Counted from the first letter of the stretch, positions 36,933 to 47,024 are shown. The stretch: DNA of 64,000 nt from Gallionella capsiferriformans ES-2 (GCF_000145255.1 NC_014394.1:1302001-1366000), one strand, 5' to 3'. Notes: a model not told the origin generated them from the sequence alone. A program made the numbers and translations.

Positions 36933-37474
36933 TATTTGCCCGCAACTTCTTTTTTGTAGGCTGCCAAGCCGTTCAAAATTTCATTGTGTGCGGCATCAAC
37001 GCCTTCCCAGCCGCGGATTTTGACCCATTTGCCGGGTTCGAGCGCCTTGTACAGTTCGAAGAAGTGTTTGATCTGTTCGAGCGTGATCTTAGGCAGATCT
37101 TCGTAGGTCTTGATTTCGTGATACAGCGGAGTCAGTTTGTCGGTCGGGACGGCGATAATCTTTGCATCGTCGCCGCCTTCGTCGCTCATCATCAATACGC
37201 CAACAGGGCGGCAGGGGATGATGGCGCCGTGGACGATAGGGAACGGGGTGATGACCAGCACATCGACCGGATCGCCATCGTCTGCGATGGTTTCAGGGAT
37301 GAAGCCGTAGTTACAGGGATAGCGCATCAAGGAGCCGATGAAACGATCGACGACCAGCACGCCGGATGCCTTATCTACTTCATATTTGACAGGGTCTGCG
37401 TGTTTCGGGATTTCAATGATGACATTGCATTCGTGGGGTAATTTGTTTCCGGGGCGGACGTTCAGCAAGCTCAT
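36932..37474 (-). CDS. ppa: Inorganic pyrophosphatase, family I
   Basis: Hydrolyses PPi to two phosphates in the cytoplasm. The 180-residue protein has the signature [10 protein letters not shown] with three metal-binding aspartates, plus YPCNYGFIP and KWVKIRGW. The frame is open 13 codons upstream. The ATG at 37474 (MSLLNVRPG) with AAGGAG at good spacing is the proper start. It is divergent from a PPi-dependent phosphofructokinase gene, so one short region controls both a PPi consumer in glycolysis and a PPi hydrolase. Confidence 0.96.
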   Translation of the reverse strand: MSLLNVRPGNKLPHECNVIIEIPKHADPVKYEVDKASGVLVVDRFIGSLMRYPCNYGFIPETIADDGDPVDVLVITPFPIVHGAIIPCRPVGVLMMSDEGGDDAKIIAVPTDKLTPLYHEIKTYEDLPKITLEQIKHFFELYKALEPGKWVKIRGWEGVDAAHNEILNGLAAYKKEVAGK

Positions 37475-37588
37475 GGCATCTCCTTGGTGTAAGTTGTAAT
37501 GAAAAGACGACACAATTATAAGCGATGCGGCGCAGTCGTGTCGTATTCGGTTAAAATGCAGGCACTATTATTCTAAGGAGACGATGTT

Positions 37589-38776
37589 ATGGCTAAGCAA
37601 CTTATCGGCAAGATGGTTATCGGTCAATCAGGCGGTCCTACGGCAGTGATCAATCAGTCACTGGTAGGCGCGATTCTGGCGGCACGAAAACATGCTTGTA
37701 TTACCGGTATTCTCGGTGCGCACCATGGCATCGCCGGTATCATGAAGGAAGATTTTATCGATCTGACCACGCAAAGCGTTGAGCAATTAGAGTTGGTTGC
37801 GGCAACGCCTGCGGCTGCATTGGGTTCGGTGCGCTTGAAACCCGGTCGTGCCGAATGCGAAAAGGTCTTTGAAGTGTTCAAAAAACATGACGTGCGTTAC
37901 TTTTTCTATGTGGGCGGCAATGATTCGGCTGAGACAGCCCATATCATCGCCGAGATGGCAAAAGAGGCGAATTACGATTTTTGTACCGTGCATATCCCCA
38001 AGACTATCGATAACGATCTGAAAGTCACCGATCACTGTCCGGGATTTGCGTCAGCTGCGCGCTTTGTTGCGCTGGCCTTCATGGGTGACGATCGTGACAA
38101 CAATGCCTTGCCCGGTATCAAGGTTAACGTGGTGATGGGGCGTAGCGCCGGATTCTTGACCGCCGCCGCCGCGCTCGCGCGCCAGTCTGAAACCGATGGC
38201 CCGCATCTGATCTATCTGCCGGAACGCGTGTTTAATGTGGCATCCTTCCAGCAGGACGTGCGCGATGCGGTGGCTAAATATGGCCGTTGCGTGATTGCGG
38301 TGTCCGAAGGGATCACCGATAAGGATGGCAATCCGATTTCAACGAGCGGCGAACGCGATTCACATGGCAATATCCAGCTCTCCGGCAGCGGTGCACTGGG
38401 CGATACGCTGGCAGCCCTGGTAAAAGCCGCTTTCCCGGGCGAAAAAGTGCGCGTACGTGCCGATACCTTCGGGTATTTACAGCGTTCTTTCCCGACGATT
38501 ATTTCACCGATTGATGCTAAGGAGGCGCGTCAGGTCGGCGATTTCGCGGTGAACCATGCGGCGACAACGGGGGCTCCAGGTTCCGTGTCGATACGCCGTT
38601 TGTCGAGCGTGCCGTATCAGAGCGAATGCTTTATTACGCCGCTGTCCTCTGTTGCGCGTGAAGCGACCGAAATGAAGGATGAGTACATCAACGCTGCGGG
38701 CAACGACGTGACGCAGGCGTGGCTCGACTATGTCGCGCCGCTGGTGGGTGAGTTGCCGAAAATCGGCCGTCTGTAA
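37589..38776 (+). CDS. Pyrophosphate-dependent 6-phosphofructokinase
   Basis: Phosphorylates fructose-6-phosphate with PPi instead of ATP; the reaction is reversible. The 395-residue protein has GQSGGPTAVIN near the N-terminus, YVGGNDS (GGND at 109-112, where ATP-dependent enzymes have GGDG) and PKTIDND (137-143). The aspartate in GGND is a hallmark of PPi use. The ATG follows AAGGAGACG. A terminator lies directly downstream. Its neighbour ppa competes for the same substrate. Confidence 0.93.
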   Translation: MAKQLIGKMVIGQSGGPTAVINQSLVGAILAARKHACITGILGAHHGIAGIMKEDFIDLTTQSVEQLELVAATPAAALGSVRLKPGRAECEKVFEVFKKHDVRYFFYVGGNDSAETAHIIAEMAKEANYDFCTVHIPKTIDNDLKVTDHCPGFASAARFVALAFMGDDRDNNALPGIKVNVVMGRSAGFLTAAAALARQSETDGPHLIYLPERVFNVASFQQDVRDAVAKYGRCVIAVSEGITDKDGNPISTSGERDSHGNIQLSGSGALGDTLAALVKAAFPGEKVRVRADTFGYLQRSFPTIISPIDAKEARQVGDFAVNHAATTGAPGSVSIRRLSSVPYQSECFITPLSSVAREATEMKDEYINAAGNDVTQAWLDYVAPLVGELPKIGRL

Positions 38777-38791
38777 TTAATTTTTTACATT

Positions 38792-38820
38792 AAAAAAGCC
38801 GGCCCTGTGCCGGTTTTTTT
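38792..38820 (+). terminator. Intrinsic terminator after the phosphofructokinase gene
   Basis: AAAAAAGCCGGC pairs with GCCGGTTTTTTT (one G-T pair) around a 5-base loop, followed by a T-run, 15 bp after the stop codon. Confidence 0.85.
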
Positions 38821-38845
38821 ATGAGTCAGAATTGAGCGTGAAAAA

Positions 38846-39331
38846 ATGAACAAGCAAGTATCCGTTTTATTTGTCTGCATGGGCAATATCTGTCGATCTC
38901 CGACCGCGGAGGCGGTATTTCGTCATTACGTTGAGAGTGCCGGGCTGTCGGAATCAATTCTGATCGATTCGGCAGGAACGCACGATTACCATATCGGTCA
39001 TGCGCCCGATCAGCGTTCACAGCAGGCAGCAGAGCAGCGCGGCTACGACATGAGCGGACTGCGCGGGCGGCAGGTTGAAACGCTTGATTTTGAGCGCTTT
39101 GATTACGTGCTGGCGATGGATAAAGCCAATCTTGCCATACTGCACTATCTGGCGCCGCGCGGATGCAAGAAACAGGTCGGTTTGTTCCTGGAATTTTCGC
39201 GTTATCACAGCGAACGTGAAGTGCCTGATCCTTATTACGGCGGCACGCAGGGGTTTGAGTGTGTGTTGGATATGGTGGAGGATGCTGCACAAGGCTTGTT
39301 GCAGCACATCCGATCGAATGAGCTGACCTAG
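38846..39331 (+). CDS. Low-molecular-weight protein tyrosine phosphatase
   Basis: Dephosphorylates protein tyrosine (or possibly arginine) residues. The 161-residue protein has the P-loop C-x5-R at residues 11-17 (CMGNICRS) and the late general-acid motif DPYYGG. There is no linked tyrosine kinase or polysaccharide gene here, so the substrate is unknown. It is flanked by terminators on both sides and is probably monocistronic. Confidence 0.92.
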   Translation: MNKQVSVLFVCMGNICRSPTAEAVFRHYVESAGLSESILIDSAGTHDYHIGHAPDQRSQQAAEQRGYDMSGLRGRQVETLDFERFDYVLAMDKANLAILHYLAPRGCKKQVGLFLEFSRYHSEREVPDPYYGGTQGFECVLDMVEDAAQGLLQHIRSNELT

Positions 39332-39348
39332 ATTTTGTCGTTGAAAAT

Positions 39349-39378
39349 AAAAAAGCCTCGCAATTGCGAGGCTTTTTT
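39349..39378. terminator. Bidirectional terminator between the phosphatase gene and rne
   Basis: A near-perfect palindrome: AAAAAAGCCTCGCAA followed by its complement TTGCGAGGCTTTTTT. It lies between convergent genes and can serve both. Confidence 0.88.
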
Positions 39379-39393
39379 ATTGACGGGTGCGGC

Positions 39394-41898
39394 TTAGGAC
39401 TTGGGGTTTTGCGTTTCGATTTGAACCAGTGGTTCGTTCTCAACGTAAACTTCAAGCGGGCGAGCACGGCGACGAATTACCGGCTGGGGACGTTCGACGG
39501 GCGTCTCAGTTGAAACCTTGTTCGGTGCGGTTTCAATTTGTACCAGACCTGCTGATTTGGTTTCAACGGCAACATTGACGACGGGGGCCGCAACCATTTC
39601 AGCTGCAACAGGTGCGGCAACCGCTTCAGCTACGACTGGCGCAACCACTTCAGCTACAACAGACGCTGCAACTGTTTCCGTCACGACAGGTGTTGCGACG
39701 GGTGCGACCGCCATATTGCTTGGCATCGCGATGTATTCCGTCGGTTTGACTTTGGTCTGCGGCTGAACGGCTGTCGATGCGCTTTCCTGATTATCAGCAG
39801 CACCCGCGTTTTCAGACCCGGGTGTCACTTCACGTTTTTCACGTTCGCGACGACCGCCACGACGTCCTCTGCGACGGGCGCTGCTCTTCTCAGTCTTCTC
39901 AGCTTCTGTTTCACCCTCAGCTGCGATGGATTCGATGACCGGCTTTTCTTCTGTTGGGCGCTGTTCATTCGCAACTTTGGGCGGACGTGGTGGACGCGGA
40001 GGTCTAGGCTGTCTGACTTCCGCCGTTACCGTCGATTTTTCTGTCGACTTTTCCGCCGACTTTTCAATCGCCTGAGCTGCGTTGCGTTCAGGATTGCGGT
40101 CGCGACGCTTGCGGCCTTCGTTGCGATCCGGGCGATCACCGCGCTCAGAGCGTTCAGGTCTATCATTGCGGCCGCGCGGAGGACGGCTCACCGCTGGCGT
40201 TTCTTTTTCAGGTTCTGCTGCAACCAGTGATTTGAACCAGCCGCCGATTTGGCTGAGCAGGCCGGGAGTCGCTGCAGGTTCCGTTTTTACAGGTGCGGTC
40301 GGCGCCGGTGCGACGGGCGTGATGCCTTTGACAGCGGCCTGTACGCGTACCCCTTTTTGCGGTTCTTGATCAGCTTTGTTTTCTTCCGGTTTTTCGACCA
40401 GTGTATAGCTAGGCTGCGCGTCCCCCGTCAATTCGTCCTGACGCAGACGGTTGATGGTGTAGTTTGGCGTTTCTAAGTGTGGATTCGGGATCAGCGTGAT
40501 CGGCACGCGCAGGCGCGATTCGATGCGGTGCAGGTCGCCGCGCTTCTCATTGAGCAGGAAGGTTGCCACATCGACCGGTACCTGAGCGTGAATGGCCGCG
40601 CTGCTGTCCTTCATCGCCTCTTCCTGAATGATGCGCAGGATGTGCAAGGCGGAGGATTCGGTGCCGCGGATATGGCCGATGCCGCTGCAACGCGGACAGG
40701 TGATGTAGTTACTCTCGCCAAGCGAGGGTTGCAGGCGCTGACGGGATAATTCCAGCAGGCCGAAGCGCGAGATTTTTGCTGTCTGCACGCGGGCACGGTC
40801 AAAGCGCAGCGAGTCACGCAGGCGGTTTTCCACGTCGCGCTGATTCTTGCTGTTTTCCATGTCGATAAAGTCGATCACGATCAGACCGCCCAAATCGCGC
40901 AGGCGCATCTGGCGGGCGATTTCTTCGGCCGCTTCCAGATTGGTATTGAACGCAGTCGCTTCAATGTCCGACCCTTTGGTTGCGCGTGCGGAGTTGATGT
41001 CGATGGCGGTGAGCGCTTCGGTGTGATCGATCACGATCGCGCCGCCCGAGGGTAGACGCACTTCGCGAGAATGGGCGGACTCGATCTGATGTTCGATCTG
41101 GAAGCGTGAAAACAGCGGCACGTCATCCACATAGCGCTTGATGCGATTGACGTTGTCCGGCATTACGGTGCTCATGAAGGCATGTGCCTGTTGATACACT
41201 TCGTCGGTGTCGATCAGGATTTCGCCGATTTCCGGATTGAAGTAGTCGCGGATGGCGCGCACGACTAAAGAACTTTCCAGATAAATCAGTGACGGTGCTT
41301 TTTCAGATTTTGCCGCATCGGCAATCGCGGTCCACAGCTGATTTAAGTAGTTTAAGTCCCACTGCAGCTCTTCTTCGTTGCGACCGATGCCGGCGGTGCG
41401 CGCGATGATGCTCATGCCATCCGGTACTTCCAGATTGGATAGCACTTCACGCAATTCGGCGCGCTCGTCGCCTTCAATACGGCGCGATACGCCGCCGCCA
41501 TTAGGATTGTTAGGCATCAAAACGATGTAACGACCCGCCAAGCTGATGTAGGTGGTCAGGGCTGCACCCTTATTGCCGCGCTCATCTTTTTCAATCTGAA
41601 CCAGTAATTCCTGGCCTTCGCGCAGCGCTTCCTTGATGGAAGGGCGGGGGCCGCATCCGGGTTGGTGGAATTGAGGTGCGACTTCTTTGAAAGGCAAAAA
41701 GCCGTGACGGTTGCCGCCGTACTCGACGAAGCAAGCCTCTAAACTGGGCTCAATGCGGGTGATAACAGCTTGATAGATGTTGCTCTTGCGTTGTTCTTTG
41801 CCGGCGATTTCAATGTCGAGGTCAATTAACTTTTGACCGTCCACAATGGCGACACGGAGTTCTTCCGGTTGTGTCGCATTGAATAACATGCGTTTCAT
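39394..41898 (-). CDS. rne: Ribonuclease E
   Basis: Main endonuclease for mRNA decay and rRNA/tRNA processing, and scaffold of the degradosome. The 834-residue protein has an N-terminal S1 domain (about 36-120), the DNase I-like catalytic core ([15 protein letters not shown] and [10 protein letters not shown] with the two metal aspartates) and the zinc-link [12 protein letters not shown] near residue 400. From about 510 a long, disordered proline/arginine-rich tail follows, with alternating VAAPVVAE repeats near the end. Start MKRMLFNAT at 41898 is the conserved RNase E start. A 471-bp region separates it from divergent rluC. Confidence 0.96.
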   Translation of the reverse strand: MKRMLFNATQPEELRVAIVDGQKLIDLDIEIAGKEQRKSNIYQAVITRIEPSLEACFVEYGGNRHGFLPFKEVAPQFHQPGCGPRPSIKEALREGQELLVQIEKDERGNKGAALTTYISLAGRYIVLMPNNPNGGGVSRRIEGDERAELREVLSNLEVPDGMSIIARTAGIGRNEEELQWDLNYLNQLWTAIADAAKSEKAPSLIYLESSLVVRAIRDYFNPEIGEILIDTDEVYQQAHAFMSTVMPDNVNRIKRYVDDVPLFSRFQIEHQIESAHSREVRLPSGGAIVIDHTEALTAIDINSARATKGSDIEATAFNTNLEAAEEIARQMRLRDLGGLIVIDFIDMENSKNQRDVENRLRDSLRFDRARVQTAKISRFGLLELSRQRLQPSLGESNYITCPRCSGIGHIRGTESSALHILRIIQEEAMKDSSAAIHAQVPVDVATFLLNEKRGDLHRIESRLRVPITLIPNPHLETPNYTINRLRQDELTGDAQPSYTLVEKPEENKADQEPQKGVRVQAAVKGITPVAPAPTAPVKTEPAATPGLLSQIGGWFKSLVAAEPEKETPAVSRPPRGRNDRPERSERGDRPDRNEGRKRRDRNPERNAAQAIEKSAEKSTEKSTVTAEVRQPRPPRPPRPPKVANEQRPTEEKPVIESIAAEGETEAEKTEKSSARRRGRRGGRREREKREVTPGSENAGAADNQESASTAVQPQTKVKPTEYIAMPSNMAVAPVATPVVTETVAASVVAEVVAPVVAEAVAAPVAAEMVAAPVVNVAVETKSAGLVQIETAPNKVSTETPVERPQPVIRRRARPLEVYVENEPLVQIETQNPKS

Positions 41899-42369
41899 TT
41901 TTATTTTTCTCCCGCGCTCGAACACGGGCAAGACTCAAACTCGCGCAAATTAAGCGTGAGAGAGGAACAGCTGACGGCGTTGGTTACACAAACGGTGGGT
42001 CAAATGGATTCTCTGTAATAGTTTGGTCAAAAATGTTTTGGGCCGCGTGGCATTCGCTGTAACGCGTTGGGGAGGATTCCTGGACTGTTGCAGTGCGGCA
42101 TGCGGCACTTGCAAAATCTGGCTCAACCAGCTACGTATTACAACTCGTCTGCCCCGTTGCGGAATTCACAGGTGCTTTGAGCGCGTAAATCAATTACTAT
42201 CGCTGCTGGTTCCGGTGAGCGATATTAACCGGGTTGCGGTTGGCGGGGGGCGCAGGGCGCCTGTACCAACAATCTGATATTTTTCGCAGGAAAAATTCAG
42301 GAATTATCGGCGGGAATGTATCCCAAACTTACCCGATCCAAAACGCGCGAACGGCGAAGTATAAGCATA
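41899..42369. other. Divergent rne/rluC control region without a gene
   Basis: No convincing gene; a plus-strand frame at 42023-42277 has no ribosome site. In E. coli the rne mRNA has a 361-nt leader that mediates autoregulation by RNase E. The long gap here would allow a leader of similar length. That is known for E. coli and inferred here. Confidence 0.6.
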
Positions 42370-43329
42370 ATGAATAGTTTAAGCAAAGAATCTGTCACAT
42401 TCCTCACGATCGACGAAAGCGGCGAAGAGCAGCGCATCGATAACTTCCTGTTTCGTCACTTAAAAGGTGTACCGAAAAGCCACGTCTATCGCATTTTGCG
42501 CGGTGAAGTTCGTGTGAACAAGAAACGCGTGGATCAGACGTATCGCCTCAAACTGGGCGACTTGTTGCGCATTCCTCCAGTGCGCGTCGCGCAAAAACAG
42601 GAAGTCGATGAAGTCTATATTCCTGCGCTGGAATTGCCGGTCATTTATGAGGACGATGCACTGGTGATCATCAATAAGCCCTCAGGGCTTGCCGTACACG
42701 GTGGCAGTGGCGTGAGTTTCGGCGTGATCGAACAGATGCGCCGTGCGCGCCCTCAGGCCAAATTTCTCGAACTGGTGCACCGTCTGGATCGGGAGACCTC
42801 GGGCGTCCTGCTGCTGGCGAAAAAACGCTCAGCCTTGACGGCGATGCACGAAATTATGCGCGAAGGGGTGAGCGACAAGCGTTATTTGACGCTGGTGCTG
42901 GGACAGTGGAATAACGCCCGTCAGCATGTCAAATTGCCGTTGTTCAAGTTCGATACCCCTCAGGGGGAGAAGCGCGTCATGGTGCGTGAGGGCGGACAAG
43001 CATCGCACACCATTTTTTCCCTGCAAAAAAACTGGCCGGGATACAGTCTGTTAGAAGCGCAGTTAAAGACGGGTCGTACCCACCAGATTCGCGTGCATCT
43101 GTCGCATTTGGGGTTTCCGATCGCAGGAGACGATAAATACGGTGATTTCGCGCGCAACCGCGAGCTAATGAAGCAGGGCCTAAAACGCATGTTTTTGCAT
43201 GCGCACAGCATTTCGTTTTCGCATCCGCTGACCGGGGAGCCTATGCACATCAGTGCGCCGCTGCCCCCGGAACTGGCGAGTTTTATTGCGAAATTAGATG
43301 CCCAGGAGGCGGCGAAAGACAATCTTTGA
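42370..43329 (+). CDS. rluC: 23S rRNA pseudouridine synthase RluC
   Basis: Makes pseudouridines 955, 2504 and 2580 (E. coli numbering) in 23S rRNA. The 319-residue protein has an N-terminal S4 RNA-binding domain (about 20-80, with FLFRHLKGVPKSHVYR) and the RluA-type catalytic domain, with the aspartate in HRLDRETSG. The start at 42370 (MNSLSKESV) is chosen; the frame extends 18 codons upstream without a better signal. The divergent arrangement with rne is the same as in E. coli. Confidence 0.93.
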   Translation: MNSLSKESVTFLTIDESGEEQRIDNFLFRHLKGVPKSHVYRILRGEVRVNKKRVDQTYRLKLGDLLRIPPVRVAQKQEVDEVYIPALELPVIYEDDALVIINKPSGLAVHGGSGVSFGVIEQMRRARPQAKFLELVHRLDRETSGVLLLAKKRSALTAMHEIMREGVSDKRYLTLVLGQWNNARQHVKLPLFKFDTPQGEKRVMVREGGQASHTIFSLQKNWPGYSLLEAQLKTGRTHQIRVHLSHLGFPIAGDDKYGDFARNRELMKQGLKRMFLHAHSISFSHPLTGEPMHISAPLPPELASFIAKLDAQEAAKDNL

Positions 43330-43416
43330 GGCGCTCAATTCAATACGCGTGGTTTTGCTACTTCATTTTTAGCAGGTTCAGCCGATAACAATCAGGAGTA
43401 TTGTTAAGGAGGAGCT

Positions 43417-43731
43417 ATGTCTTATTTGTCGAATTTGCCGCGTGAATTGCGCTTTAGTGGCGAGCGGAGCTTGCAAGAGGCCGCAGACGTCAGACTAGGT
43501 CGTCAGCAGCGATACCCTAATCATTTTGTTGAGGTGACTCCGAAGTCAATCGAAACACGAACCGCAGAGGTTCAAGCGAACGGCAGACTAGCGCTCGCCG
43601 GCGACAGGCGAAAAATTTGTCAGCGGATTTTGCACAAACCCGTGCTGGTCGATTTTCGCTCCGGGGTGCACCGCCGTTGTCGAAATTTGCGCGAGGACGA
43701 TATGGTTGAGCATGTCAGCGTGAGTGCATAA
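43417..43731 (+). CDS. Hypothetical 104-residue protein
   Basis: I recognise no domain. The start is well supported by AAGGAGGAGCT directly before the ATG. The product is soluble and arginine-rich (13% or so), with RRKICQRILHKPVLVDFRSG in the second half. No membrane segment or signal peptide is present. It stands alone between rluC and another hypothetical gene. Confidence 0.6.
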   Translation: MSYLSNLPRELRFSGERSLQEAADVRLGRQQRYPNHFVEVTPKSIETRTAEVQANGRLALAGDRRKICQRILHKPVLVDFRSGVHRRCRNLREDDMVEHVSVSA

Positions 43732-43862
43732 CACCGCATGATTGAACTCTTTACACATCCATTCGTTCCGGTATGTTTCAATTCTTTGGTTTTTCGGTAT
43801 AAACCATTACACTGTCGGCGGCCTGTTTTTTTTCCCAAAATTTACTATTTGAAAGTCACTCG

Positions 43863-44342
43863 ATGTACGCTGTTCATGATGTTGATGCACTACTTTTACT
43901 TGCCATAGCGATCTCCTCAAAAAGACGCCCGGCGGAACTTGCAGAGATTATTGCTGCGAACGATTTGATACACGGCTCTGTTTCTTTAAAGTCGGAATTG
44001 ACCGCGGGATTTAAAAACCTTTCCTCGCATGGTCTGATCGTGCAGGTGGATAACGGCTATACGCTGACACCGGTCGGGCTGACGCTGATGTCAACCGGGC
44101 GTAAAAAAGCCGATAACGAGGAGCGACTGCACGGCCTCAAAGCGGCCATTTCTGCATACAAGCTGAAGAGCGATCATCCTGTTATTCAGCTGACAGATGA
44201 GCAGATGGCTGCTGCCATGCATGAACATGAGGCGTCTAAAGCGCTGACAGGAAAAAATCTGCTGGTTCCAAAGCCCAAGCCCGTTGTCGATGCCAAGCGT
44301 CCATTGCGCCGCAAGCCTATGCCTGCACGCCGCAAGTTTTAA
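43863..44342 (+). CDS. Hypothetical protein with a winged-helix-like core and basic tail
   Basis: The 159-residue protein has a helical N-terminal half that could be a winged helix (AELAEIIAANDLI, then LKSELTAGFKNLSSHGLIVQVDNGYTLTPVG). A polar linker follows, then a strongly basic C-terminus (RPLRRKPMPARRKF), which suggests nucleic-acid contact. No known family is recognised. It lies 11 bp before a spermidine-synthase-like gene, so the two are probably co-transcribed. Confidence 0.7.
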   Translation: MYAVHDVDALLLLAIAISSKRRPAELAEIIAANDLIHGSVSLKSELTAGFKNLSSHGLIVQVDNGYTLTPVGLTLMSTGRKKADNEERLHGLKAAISAYKLKSDHPVIQLTDEQMAAAMHEHEASKALTGKNLLVPKPKPVVDAKRPLRRKPMPARRKF

Positions 44343-44353
44343 GCTGTGCGGGC

Positions 44354-45160
44354 ATGAAGTTTAAAAATAAACATGTAAAAAATATTGCACGTACCGTTTG
44401 CCGCGAGTTCGACCGGTTTTGTGCGGGGGCGGCAAAGCCTTATTTGACGGAGCGAGACGGGGTCCTTGCGCTTAATTTTGATGCCATGTCGGTGCAAAGC
44501 GAGATGTATGTCGACCGGCCTGATGAACTGGTGATTTCGTATACCCGGGCGATGATGAGTTTTCTGCTGCTCAATCCTGCGCCCGAACGCATCGCGATGA
44601 TAGGCCTGGGCGGCGGCTCTATTGCCAAATATTGCTACCGAAATGTGACCTCTGCCGAAATCCAAGTCATTGAAATCAGTCCTGACGTGATCGCATTGCG
44701 CAACGACTTTGCTATTCCTGAGGATGATGCGCGATTTTGTGTGCTGGCGAATGACGGGGCGCGCTGGGTCGCGGATACGACCTTTCAGCCTGAGGTGTTG
44801 ATTGTCGATGGATTTGATATGGAGGGTTTGCCTGCGGCCTTGAGTAGCCAGCGTTTTTACGATGATTGCTTTGCCGCTTTAGCAGATAGCGGTATTCTGG
44901 CGGTGAACCTGTGGGGGGGATACCCGCATTACGAGGACTATCTGGCGCGCATCAGTAACAGTTTTGCGGGACGCATCGTGGTGGTTGATTCCGATGATGA
45001 GTTTAATAAAATTGTACTTGCCGTGAAAAATGGGGTATTTCCGCCGGACATCTCTTTCATCAGGCAGCATGCGAATGTACTGGATATGTCGCATCCTCTA
45101 AATTTCCAGTCTAAATCGAACAGGCTGATCGGGGCGCTTAAGGCTGCAGGGGTGGATTAG
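44354..45160 (+). CDS. Spermidine-synthase-like methyltransferase-fold protein
   Basis: The 268-residue protein has the SpeE-type Rossmann fold: IAMIGLGGGSIAKYC (nucleotide-binding loop, about 79-93), VIEISPDVIALRNDF and an acidic loop VLANDGARWV. In true aminopropyltransferases the acidic catalytic residue lies in a D-x-x-D/D-S context. Here LIVDGFDMEGLP occupies that position, so the substrate may not be a polyamine. It starts 11 bp after the preceding gene. It is best called a SpeE-family protein of unknown substrate. Confidence 0.75.
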   Translation: MKFKNKHVKNIARTVCREFDRFCAGAAKPYLTERDGVLALNFDAMSVQSEMYVDRPDELVISYTRAMMSFLLLNPAPERIAMIGLGGGSIAKYCYRNVTSAEIQVIEISPDVIALRNDFAIPEDDARFCVLANDGARWVADTTFQPEVLIVDGFDMEGLPAALSSQRFYDDCFAALADSGILAVNLWGGYPHYEDYLARISNSFAGRIVVVDSDDEFNKIVLAVKNGVFPPDISFIRQHANVLDMSHPLNFQSKSNRLIGALKAAGVD

Positions 45161-45248
45161 CTGCGAGCCTCGGTTGTTAAGCAAGTCCTAATATTTCGCT
45201 GCTTGCTGCACGCCGCATCAATCATTGTAAAATTAAAACGTATCGGAT

Positions 45249-45647
45249 TTAATGAGCGGCCTGAACGCCCAAGCCCAAGTGTGCTTGCTCAATAATACGC
45301 AGATCGCAATTTTTTAAGCGCTGCGCCATCACTCTCATGACATCGATTGCAAATCCGGGTGACTCATCAACTAGGTAATGAAAGCGTTTAGCATCGATCA
45401 CGACAAACTTACAATTGGTAATAGCCGAGACGGTCGCATAACGTGGTGAGCCATCAATAACAGCCATTTCACCCACAAAAGTTCCAGCTCTACACTCTTC
45501 GAAATGAACGCCTTTGATTGAAATATGGGCTCTCCCTTCGATGAGCACGTACATTTGCTGACCTTGATCTCCTTCATTGAACAGTGCCCCACCTTGTTGA
45601 ATTTCAATAAACTCTGGGTCATGACGAAACAAGTCAAAAAACAACAT
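45249..45647 (-). CDS. Cyclic nucleotide-binding domain protein without a DNA-binding domain
   Basis: The 132-residue protein is a single CAP_ED-type beta-roll (LFNEGDQGQQMYVLIEGRAHIS, then FVGEMAVIDGSPRYATVSA, the phosphate-binding cassette region). It ends after the C-helix, with no helix-turn-helix. The usual arginine of the cassette is followed by a tyrosine (SPRYAT), so cAMP binding is possible but not assured. Its partner is unknown. Confidence 0.82.
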   Translation of the reverse strand: MLFFDLFRHDPEFIEIQQGGALFNEGDQGQQMYVLIEGRAHISIKGVHFEECRAGTFVGEMAVIDGSPRYATVSAITNCKFVVIDAKRFHYLVDESPGFAIDVMRVMAQRLKNCDLRIIEQAHLGLGVQAAH

Positions 45648-45847
45648 TTTTTGATTACCTTAATTGATTTAATGGCGAATTCTAATGGCCGGAATCTTCG
45701 TAGGCTATTGTAATATGAGCGGCGCTCAACTTGTCTGACTGGTCAGTCTTGATTTTATCCAGCCCGCGTTAGCGCTGAATTTCTTACTCACCGCAGGCAA
45801 GGCGATACGATTTCTTCTGAACACAATGATGCGGTTACGATAAGTTG

Positions 45848-46795
45848 TTAATCGGGCGGCGTATAAATGGAAATTTGATCCTTGCCGCTATTTTTCGCTT
45901 GATACATCGCCTTGTCAGCAGCGGTTAACAGTGCATTCACATCATCGGCATGATCAGGATGTTCGGCGATACCGATGCTGGCCGAAATACAGGAGATATC
46001 TTTTTTACCCAATTCATAGTGTGAGCGAAGTATATTCAGTATCCGGTTCGCAACACTGACAGCTCGCTCAATATTAGATTCAAGCAGAATCACGACGAAT
46101 TCATCTCCTCCCATACGCGCCGCGGTATCCCCTTCTCTCAGGCAGGAGAGCAATCTTGTTGCCACTTCTTTCAACAGGGAATCGCCGATGGCGTGACCAT
46201 AGCTGTCATTGACGTATTTGAAGCCATCCAAATCAATAAATAACAACGATATGGCTCGCTCAGTCCGGTTGGCGACGGAAATCCCCTGACTTAGTCGATC
46301 CAGCAGTAGCGTTCGATTAGGCAGGCCTGTCAGTTGGTCAAAATGCGCTAGTCCAAAGAGATGTTTTTGCCTGCGGTGCGTTATTTCCTTGAGTAAGTCA
46401 TAGCCGTTGGCCATGCCGAAATATTTTTTTTCACGGGTTACGATAAAGCCACTCACCATGTGCTCAATTCCGGCATCCAAAATGATGCGGGCGATATCAT
46501 CAATGCTGGTATTTCTGTCGACGATAATCGGCTTTTCATCCATCAAGGTGGAAATGGGTTTCTTGCCTTTTAGCTCTTTGACGTAGGGTTTACTGAAGAA
46601 TTCGGTAAGATTTTGCCGGACAATAATACCAACGGGCCTGTCCTTATCGTTCACGACAGGGAGTGCATAGAGTTTTTTATCGCTGTGAAATAACTCCAAA
46701 ACCTTGATGCAGCTGGCGTCCTCATTGACTGCCGGAATGTTTTTTAGCAGATATTCTACCGTCACAGCGGTGTTGTTTGCGTGTTCAGTTGACAT
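45848..46795 (-). CDS. Diguanylate cyclase with N-terminal CBS pair
   Basis: Makes the second messenger c-di-GMP from two GTP. Residues 12-135 form a CBS domain pair, which often senses adenine nucleotides. Residues 148-310 are the GGDEF domain with the intact RMGGDEF active site (GGDEF at 229-233). An RxxD inhibitory site (R220, D223) lies five residues earlier, so product inhibition is likely. No EAL domain or membrane segment is present, so it is cytoplasmic. Its start overlaps a possible small gene by 11 bp. Confidence 0.93.
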   Translation of the reverse strand: MSTEHANNTAVTVEYLLKNIPAVNEDASCIKVLELFHSDKKLYALPVVNDKDRPVGIIVRQNLTEFFSKPYVKELKGKKPISTLMDEKPIIVDRNTSIDDIARIILDAGIEHMVSGFIVTREKKYFGMANGYDLLKEITHRRQKHLFGLAHFDQLTGLPNRTLLLDRLSQGISVANRTERAISLLFIDLDGFKYVNDSYGHAIGDSLLKEVATRLLSCLREGDTAARMGGDEFVVILLESNIERAVSVANRILNILRSHYELGKKDISCISASIGIAEHPDHADDVNALLTAADKAMYQAKNSGKDQISIYTPPD

Positions 46796-46967
46796 TCAAA
46801 TCCTTGCTGACGATCTCTGCGCTGCGTTGGGGGAAATTATCTTGCCAGGAATTCAGGTTGTTCTGCTCAGTTTGATATCCATAAGGATTCGTTAGCTCAA
46901 CTTCGTCGTGACATATTGAACTTAAAATACGATCAATTTCTTCCGGCTGAGTGAGGTAATGAGCCAC
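46785..46967 (-). CDS. Possible 60-residue protein with GTG start, upstream of the cyclase
   Basis: The frame begins with GTG behind AAAGGA at good spacing and overlaps the cyclase start by 11 bp, consistent with translational coupling. The product is acidic, soluble and of no known family. It may be a real small gene or a leader frame. Confidence 0.45.
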   Translation of the reverse strand: MAHYLTQPEEIDRILSSICHDEVELTNPYGYQTEQNNLNSWQDNFPQRSAEIVSKDLNVN

Positions 46968-47024
46968 GATAATCCTTTCAAATAGTAATTTGATTTCTCA
47001 AAATAACCGAAATTTTTTGTTAAG

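Noticed and set aside
39518-40749. Several plus-strand frames inside rne
   Set aside because: They are shadows of the repetitive, GC-rich C-terminal tail of RNase E.
42023-42277. 84-codon frame between rne and rluC
   Set aside because: No ribosome site and no recognisable features; the interval is better explained as control region and rne leader.
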